Assembly (NCBI GenBank): GCA_965218625.1
Contig: CBDCLG010000017.1
Span: 486,021-550,020 of the forward strand
Direction: 5' to 3'
DNA from: Bin5 sp965218625
GTDB taxonomy: Bacteria > Chloroflexota > Anaerolineae > Caldilineales > Caldilineaceae
DNA length: 64,000 nt
Shown here: positions 58,435-64,000 of the stretch, one piece after another
Layout: each line of letters starts with the position of its first letter
Position numbering within the stretch: the stretch's first letter is position 1
Made by a program: the position numbers and the translations under genes
The notes under the pieces: model-generated
The model's input: the letters and a program-made list of their open reading frames with translations, nothing else
The model's database searches: none
What the model was told of the DNA's origin: nothing

Positions 58435-60396
58435 ATGCTGATCCAAGAAGTCCATGTGAAGAATTTCCGGTCTATTCTGAATGAGTCACTGCCTTGCGAT
58501 TCCCTCACCGCATTGGTGGGGCGGAATGGGTCAGGCAAATCCTCGTTTTTGAGTGCATTGGAACTGTTCTACAATCCATCCGCGAAAGTGACATCAGAAG
58601 ACTTTTATTCGGAAGACGTGGCTAAGGATATTGAGGTCGCAGTCACTTATTCCAATCTTAGCGCAGAAGCAAGAGACCTTTTCTCTGCCTACATCGATAA
58701 TGACAGCCTGAGGGTTGTTCGAGTCTTTTCTGATCCCGAAGCAGGGAAATCAGGCACCTACCACGGCATGCGGCTACAGAATCCTGATTTTGTTGAAGTC
58801 AGGAACGCTGGAGGTGCCAGGGATATCACAAAAAAGCACAACGAGATACGACAAAGGGAGGAGTATTCATCTCTGCCAACGGTACGTTCCAAAGATGCGG
58901 CCCTCGGAGAACTCGACAAGTGGGAAAGTTATAATCCTGACCAATGTTCGCCAATACGTGATGATGGGCAATTCTTTGGATTCACCGGAGTGGGTAGCGG
59001 ATACCTGGGACGACACACTAGGTTTATATATGTGCCGGCTGTAAGAGATGCGGCGGAAGACGCAACTGAGGGACGGGGGTCATCTGTTACAGAGATAATG
59101 GATCTCGTTGTGCGCAGCGCACTGGCAAGTCGAAAAGAATTCTTGGATTTCCAACAGAGAACACAAGACGAATACCGCGAAATCATGGATCCTGGAAGGC
59201 TTAAGGAATTGAACAGCCTATCACAAGGTCTATCCGACACCCTTCAATCTTATGTTCCTGATGCCAAGGTGGTTTTGCAGTGGTCTGACCTTGCGGATGT
59301 TTCGATTCCTATGCCACAAGCACAAGTTAAGCTTTCGGAAGATGAATACGAATCCAAAGTAGAAAAAACAGGGCATGGCCTTCAGCGAGCATTCATTGTA
59401 ACTATGCTACAGCACCTAACCTCTGTTCGAGCGACAGAGACGGCATCGGAAGGTGAAAGATCGACGGAGGACGATGTAAGCCCAGAAACAAGAGAAAGGC
59501 AACTACCTAACCTCGTCTTGGCAATTGAGGAACCAGAACTATATCAACATCCAAGCCGCCAACGTCATTTGGCTTCGGTATTGTTGAATCTTGCCACAGG
59601 CGTGATTCCTGGCGTCGCTCAAAATACGCAAGTCGTATATACAACTCACTCCCCACTGTTTGTAGGTCTAGATCGCTTTGATCAAATCAGAGTCTTACGG
59701 AAGACCACCTCTACGAACGGACAACCTAAGACCACCCGCCTACTAAGGGCGGACATGGCAAAAGTGGCAGATGAACTATGGTACGCGAGCGATAGACAAC
59801 GTGAGAAGTACACATCTGATACACTTCGGCCCCGTCTCCGATCTATAATGACTCCCTGGATGGGGGAAGGGTTCTTTGCTGATGTAGTGGTCCTAGTTGA
59901 GGGTGAGGACGACCGAGCGGCAATTTTGGGGTTTGCAAAGTCAATGAAACATGATTTGGATAGTCTGGGAATTACCGTCATACCATGTTTCGGCAAAACT
60001 AACATAGATCGACCCTTGGTCATCTTTAGGCACCTTGGTATTCCTGTGTATGTTGTATGGGATGGTGACTGTGGCGTAAAGAACGCCAATCCAGAAGAAA
60101 ATAAGCATCTTCTCCGGCTTCTAGAGGAACCTGAACAGGACTGGCCGAACTTTGTTGGAGAGACATCCGCCTGCTTCAAAGTCAACCTAGAGAAAACTTT
60201 AGTAGGTGAGATGGGTGAAGACACTTTTAACGAGTGGCTGTCGGAGGCTCGACATCAATTAGGCATAGCCAAGAAGAAACATGCGCTCAAGAATCCAGTT
60301 ATCATTGAACGAATAATCGAGAAAGCTGCATTTTGCGGCAAGGGTAACAGATTGCTGGAAGAGATCATTGAGAACATAATTGCATTGACGATATAG
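58435..60396 (+). CDS. OLD-family ATPase-TOPRIM nuclease
   Basis: The 653-residue protein joins an ABC-type ATPase (Walker A GRNGSGKSS at residues 29-37; Walker B LAIEEPELYQHPSRQ; TTHSPLFVGLDRF) to a TOPRIM nuclease (VVLVEGEDDRAA with E489; VVWDGDCG with D543 and D545). This is the layout of OLD nucleases and Gabija GajA, which cut DNA in phage defence. The ATG at 58435 is chosen over 58396, which lies inside the IS982 right end. The insertion has removed the original upstream sequence, so the gene may depend on an IS-derived promoter. No GajB-like helicase follows. Confidence 0.88.
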   Translation: MLIQEVHVKNFRSILNESLPCDSLTALVGRNGSGKSSFLSALELFYNPSAKVTSEDFYSEDVAKDIEVAVTYSNLSAEARDLFSAYIDNDSLRVVRVFSDPEAGKSGTYHGMRLQNPDFVEVRNAGGARDITKKHNEIRQREEYSSLPTVRSKDAALGELDKWESYNPDQCSPIRDDGQFFGFTGVGSGYLGRHTRFIYVPAVRDAAEDATEGRGSSVTEIMDLVVRSALASRKEFLDFQQRTQDEYREIMDPGRLKELNSLSQGLSDTLQSYVPDAKVVLQWSDLADVSIPMPQAQVKLSEDEYESKVEKTGHGLQRAFIVTMLQHLTSVRATETASEGERSTEDDVSPETRERQLPNLVLAIEEPELYQHPSRQRHLASVLLNLATGVIPGVAQNTQVVYTTHSPLFVGLDRFDQIRVLRKTTSTNGQPKTTRLLRADMAKVADELWYASDRQREKYTSDTLRPRLRSIMTPWMGEGFFADVVVLVEGEDDRAAILGFAKSMKHDLDSLGITVIPCFGKTNIDRPLVIFRHLGIPVYVVWDGDCGVKNANPEENKHLLRLLEEPEQDWPNFVGETSACFKVNLEKTLVGEMGEDTFNEWLSEARHQLGIAKKKHALKNPVIIERIIEKAAFCGKGNRLLEEIIENIIALTI

Positions 60397-60594
60397 CCTG
60401 ATGCTTAATTCATGGTTCCCCAAAATGGTTAACCTTTGCGGTTAGGCTGCGCGAAGGAAGTGAGCATGTAGAATACGCCCATTTCACCCTCCTCTCCTGC
60501 ACTATTGACATCCCCCAAGAGCAGCAGTACACTCATCCCATAGCACCCCACTGACGCCGAAATACACCTCTCACATAAAGCAAGGAGGCCATAC

Positions 60595-62222
60595 ATGTCC
60601 AAAGCACGAGTCAGCCTCGTACACGGCGGGGACCGGCGCGCGAATGTCTTCAATGCGCTGGAGCTGGTGCGCGGGGAGGTGGAAGGCCGCCTCGCCGAAC
60701 AGGTGATGCTGAAGCCGAACTTTCTGAGCAGTGAGAACCAGCTGGCCTCCAGCCACGTGGACGCGCTGCGCGGGGTGCTCGACTTCCTTCTGACGACGCC
60801 GAGGCCGCCGCGCGAGGTGCTGATCGCGGAGGGGGGCGCGGCCGATACGTGGGACGCCTACCGCAATTTCGGCTACTACGCGCTGGAACAGGAGTACCCG
60901 CTCCCGCTGCGGCTGCTGGATCTGCACCGGGAGACGGAGTGGGAGTCGACGCCGATCGTGCTGGCGGACGGCAGCGAGACGGTCGCACGCATGCCGCGCA
61001 AAACCACGCTGCTCGACTGCCCGTGCACGATCTCGATCGCGATTCCGAAGACGCACGACACCTGCGTGGTCACGCTGGCGCTGAAGAACATGATTATGGG
61101 CACGATCTACCGGCAGGACCGCGTCAAGATGCACGGCTTCACGACGCACGACCACCGGCGGGTGCCGGATGAGTCGCGCGCGATGAGCATCAACCTGGTG
61201 CGGCTGGCGCGCTTCATGACGCCGGACGTCTCGGTGATCGACGGGGCGCGCGCGATGGAGGGCAACGGACCGGGCAACGGCGACGGGCTCGACATGGGCA
61301 TCGCCGCGGCCGGCACGGATGTTTTTGCGACCGACGCGGTGATCGCCAAGACGATGGGCTTCGAGCCGCTCGAGCTGGGCTTCCTGCGCTACGCCCACGA
61401 CCTGGGCATGGGCACGGCCGACCTGGAAGAGATCGAGCTGCTGGGCGGCGTGCCGATCGAGTCGGTGGCGCGGCCGATACGTGGGACGCCTACCGCAGAC
61501 TTCGGCTACTACGCGCTGCAACAGGAGTACCCGATCCCGCTGCGGTTGCTGGACCTGCACCGGCGCAGACGGAGTGGACGTCGACGCCGATCGTGCTGGC
61601 GGACGGCAGCGAGACGGTCGCGCGCAGTGGCCGCGCACGCTGCTGGACTGCCCGTGCACGATTTCGATTGCGAGTTCCCAAGACGCACGGTACACCTGCA
61701 GTGGTCACGCTGGCGCTGAAGAACAGTTGATCATGGGCACGATCTACCGGCAGGACCGGGTCAAGATGCACGGTTTCACAGACGCACAGTACCACTGCGG
61801 CGCGTGCCGGATGAGTCGCGGGCGGATCGAGCATCAACCTGGTGCGGCTGGCGCGCTTCATGACGCCGGACAAAAAGTCGTAACGGTGATCAGACGGGGC
61901 GCGCTGCGATGGAGGGCAGACGTTACCGGAGCATACGAGCGAACGGGCTCGACAGTGGGCATCGCCGCGGCCGGCACGGATGTCTTCGCGACGGACGCGG
62001 TGATCGACCAAGACGATGGGCTGGTCGAGCCGCTCGATTCTGGGCTTCCTGCGCTACGCAGCACGACCTGGGCATGGGCAACGGCCGATTTGAGCGAGAT
62101 CGAGCTGCTCGAGCGGCGTACCGATCGAGTCGGTGGCGCGGCAGTTCAAGCCGCACGAGACGACCGAGCAGTCAGCAATGCAGTGGCGGGTCGAGAACGC
62201 GGCGCAGCTGCTGGCGGCTTGA
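60595..62222 (+). pseudogene. DUF362 protein gene with internal 632-base tandem duplication
   Basis: The reading starts MSKARVSLVHGGDRRANVFN after an AAGGAGG ribosome-binding site. It continues through LKPNFLSSENQLASSHVDAL, ISIAIPKTHDTC, ALKNMIMGTIY and DVSVIDGARAMEGNGPG to GGVPIESVAR, a standard DUF362 protein (often beside ferredoxin-like domains, role unclear). At about 61472 the sequence jumps back to the gene's position 60841 and repeats the 3' two thirds with many short indels. The true ending, QFKPHETTEQSAMQWRVENA and AQLLAA with TGA at 62220-62222, follows only after the second copy. Without the duplication the protein would have about 330 residues. Confidence 0.8.
60841..62140. repeat. 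632/668-base tandem duplication inside the DUF362 gene
   Basis: The unit from 60841 recurs from 61473. The junction lies at a shared GGCGCGGC. The second copy (to about 62140) is 36 bases longer, and its differences are mainly one- to three-base insertions scattered along its length. Confidence 0.9.
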
Positions 62223-62224
62223 CT

Positions 62225-62293
62225 GCAGTGGTTAGTGGTTAGTGGCCAGTAACGGCAGTGGCCGGTGGTCACGTGGTCGGTAGCCAGTAACGG
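62225..62293. repeat. heptamer array after the DUF362 gene
   Basis: On the minus strand units such as CTGGCTA, CCGGCCA, CTGGCCA and CTAACCA (twice) recur with mostly 7-base steps, interrupted by two short insertions. Confidence 0.6.
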
Positions 62294-62345
62294 CTAGGGG
62301 CGGCCGGGAACGCTGTGGCGGCCTGAGCGCGATGTTCGAAAGTCG

Positions 62346-62386
62346 ACCAACTAAAAACTCGAAACCAGATACTCAAAACTCCAAAT
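62346..62386. repeat. A-rich heptamer array abutting the amidohydrolase start
   Basis: ACTAAAA, ACTCGAA, ACCAGAT, ACTCAAA and ACTCCAA run in 7-base register to the ATG at 62385. As at 28866, no Shine-Dalgarno sequence intervenes. Confidence 0.6.
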
Positions 62387-63333
62387 GCTTCCGATCATCG
62401 ACACGCACCAACATCTGTGGGACCTGGACCGCTTCGAGCTGCCGTGGCTGGCGGAGGCGCCGAGTCTGAACCGCAACTATGTGACCAGCGACTACCTGGA
62501 AGCCACGGAGGGGCTGAACGTGGTCAAGACGGTCTACATGGAGGTGGACGTGACGCCGGCGCAGCATCCGGCCGAGGCGGAGCACCTGATTGGGCTGTGC
62601 GCGTCGGCGGAGCACCCGACGGCGGGCGCGGTGATCGGCGGGGCGGTGGGTGTCGGGCGCGTTCGGCGGCTATATCCGGCGCTTTGCCGGCAGTCCCGTG
62701 ATCAAGGGCGTGCGGCAGGTGCTGCACGGGCCGGGCACGCCGGCGGGGACCTGCCTTGCGCCGCAGTTTATGGAGAATGTGCGGCTGCTGGGCGAGCTGG
62801 GGCTGAGCTTCGACCTGTGTATGCGTCCGTCGGAGCTGGGGGATGGCGTGACGCTGGCGCAGACGTGCCCGGAGACCCGTTTTGTGCTCGACCATTGCGG
62901 CAACGGCGACCCGTATCTGATCAGCGGGGAGCTGCCGGGCGATTCCGGCGGCGACGGGGACAGTTTCAATCTGACGATCGGGGACCACAGGGACCGCGAC
63001 GATCCGTTCTGGCACGATGCGCAGCAGTGGCGCGACGGGATTGCGGCGCTTGCGGCGCTGCCGAACACGATCTGCAAGATTTCGGGCATCGTCGCGCGCA
63101 CGCGGCCGGGCTGGACCGCGGCGGATCTGGCGCCGGCGGTGAACCACTGCCTCGACAGTTTCGGCCCGGACCGGGTGGTCTTCGGCGGCGACTGGCCGGT
63201 CTGCACGCTGGGCGCGGAGGCGACGTACCGCTCGTGGGCGGAGGCGCTGAGGGCGATCATCGCCGGCCGCAGCGAGACGGAGCAGCGCAAGCTGCTGCAC
63301 GACAACGCGGCCGCGTTTTACGCGCTGGATTGA
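62385..63333 (+). pseudogene. amidohydrolase (TIM-barrel lactonase-like), frameshifted
   Basis: The start MLPIIDTHQHLWDLDRFELP carries the HxH metal motif of amidohydrolase-2 enzymes, which include fuconolactonase-like sugar lactonases. After TAGAVIGGAV at about 62650 the frame changes: the next frame reads SGAFGGYIRRFAGSPVIKGV, RFVLDHCGNGDPYL, AALPNTICKISGIVAR and VVFGGDWPVCTLGAEA, with the family's conserved histidine and aspartate, to the TGA at 63331-63333. One indel at about 62645-62660 explains it. A heptamer array forms the leader. Hydrolysis of a sugar lactone would fit the other sugar-acid genes. Confidence 0.8.
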
Positions 63334-63676
63334 GGGTACGGGGCGGGCCGGTTGCGCCGGCGGCTTCAGTGCGGTAGGGCCGGCAGCGGCGCGGCGGTCA
63401 TCCGATTTCATCTCCGATATTGCGGCGGGCGGCGGGATAAAGGCCGCACGATTGCCGTGCTCATGTAACGACGCGGCAGCGCATTGGACGGCTTCGCCCC
63501 GGGGTCACTCCTGGGGAGGGACTCCGTTGCCAGGTTGATTCCGATCCACAATCGGACAGCTCTCGCGTTCTTGCGGACCTGCTCAGCGGTTGTCTTCGAA
63601 CCCAGGCCCGTACCCCCACTATCCCGGCTTTCCAGCCGGCTCAGCATAGAATCCAGTCCTGAGGACCAGAGGGCCT
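63334..63676. other. intergenic region with no recognised feature
   Basis: About 340 bases without a supported gene or RNA. I saw no clear promoter or repeat. Confidence 0.3.
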
Positions 63677-64000
63677 ATGTCCCATCGATTCTTTCTCTCC
63701 ATTTCTCTCCTCCTGGCTGCGCTGGCGACCCTCAGCTGTGCGGCGAACAGTTTCACCGGGACGCATGAGGCCGGCGCCGCCGCTCAATCGGCTACGCCCG
63801 AAGATGCGGCGGCGGTGGTACAGGCCGATGATGTTGAGGAGGAGGCGCAGGCATCCGAGGAATATGTTTCCCCGCCCTTCGCGCTCAGTGAAGGTCAGCC
63901 CGGCTGGGACGGCGGCGAAGCGCGTCCGCCGCGGGCGCAGACGACACCCCTCACGCAGGAGCAGATCCAACATTTGCTGGAGCGGCTGCCGCCCGTTCAG
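63677..64000 (+). CDS. lipoprotein, N-terminal part (runs off the window)
   Basis: The reading MSHRFFLSISLLLAALATLS and then CAANS is a lipoprotein signal with cysteine at residue 22. A linker rich in alanine, glutamate and aspartate follows (PEDAAAVVQADDVEEEAQAS), then LSEGQPGWDGGEARPP and a helical TQEQIQHLLERLPPV, still open at base 64000. Only 108 residues are visible. The acidic linker before a folded exported domain is common in large surface lipoproteins, for example alpha-2-macroglobulin-like ones, but nothing seen decides the family. Confidence 0.65.
   Translation, partial: MSHRFFLSISLLLAALATLSCAANSFTGTHEAGAAAQSATPEDAAAVVQADDVEEEAQASEEYVSPPFALSEGQPGWDGGEARPPRAQTTPLTQEQIQHLLERLPPVQ

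Overview
The window is a 64 kb piece of a high-GC bacterial chromosome. I infer a Chloroflexota member of the Anaerolineae/Caldilineaceae type. The basis is gene content only: a SecA with a long insertion in its second helicase half, a RarA ATPase fused to a methyltransferase-like tail, tandem YugP-type peptidases, several phytanoyl-CoA dioxygenase (PhyH) genes next to CUT1 sugar transporters, many Gfo/Idh/MocA and sugar-acid enzymes, and abundant ImmA/IrrE and DUF4411 modules. No rRNA or tRNA gene was found to confirm this.

Layout. 0-17 kb is mostly housekeeping: an HTH-ImmA protein, secA, a broken HTH-ImmA/DUF4411 pair fused to a truncated sugar dehydrogenase, rarA, a dense cluster of DnaA-box-like 9-mers with an AT-rich flank (candidate replication origin, about 9.5-9.9 kb), an M23-like protein, an FmdB-type zinc ribbon, murJ and two YugP-like metallopeptidases. 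17-24 kb is a run of damaged genes: a Cache-domain lipoprotein, an SDR, a sugar permease fused to a solute-binding protein, an Xre regulator and a PhyH gene, many with frameshifts or imperfect tandem duplications. 24-48 kb is carbohydrate and sugar-acid metabolism: GH116-like hydrolase with IclR regulator, two Gfo/Idh/MocA oxidoreductases, an HpcH/HpaI aldolase, tagaturonate epimerase, LarA-like protein and an enolase-superfamily dehydratase. It is interspersed with toxin-antitoxin-like modules (DUF2283 pair, ImmA-DUF4411, HigA) and an AAA ATPase/TOPRIM-like pair.

48-60 kb is an accessory island, visibly poorer in GC from about 51.4 kb: a frameshifted discoidin-sugar dehydrogenase lipoprotein, a complete IS5-family element with CTAA target duplications, a truncated duplicate of the enolase-superfamily gene, a three-gene TIGR04255 operon, a PD-(D/E)XK/SEC-C protein, and an IS982-family element 13 bp upstream of an OLD-type ATPase-TOPRIM nuclease. 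60-64 kb has a DUF362 gene with a 632 bp tandem duplication, a frameshifted amidohydrolase and the start of a large lipoprotein.

Two window-wide patterns stand out. First, many gene borders carry short degenerate arrays with strict 7-base periodicity, in a GC-rich (CMACYGG-like) and an A-rich (AAACTSA-like) flavour. They resemble the short tandemly repeated heptamers of filamentous cyanobacteria and in several cases supply the stop codon of the adjacent gene. Second, frameshifts and imperfect tandem duplications cluster at 17-24 and 60-63 kb while long genes elsewhere are intact; this is either real decay or local assembly error, and the two must be separated before biological conclusions are drawn.
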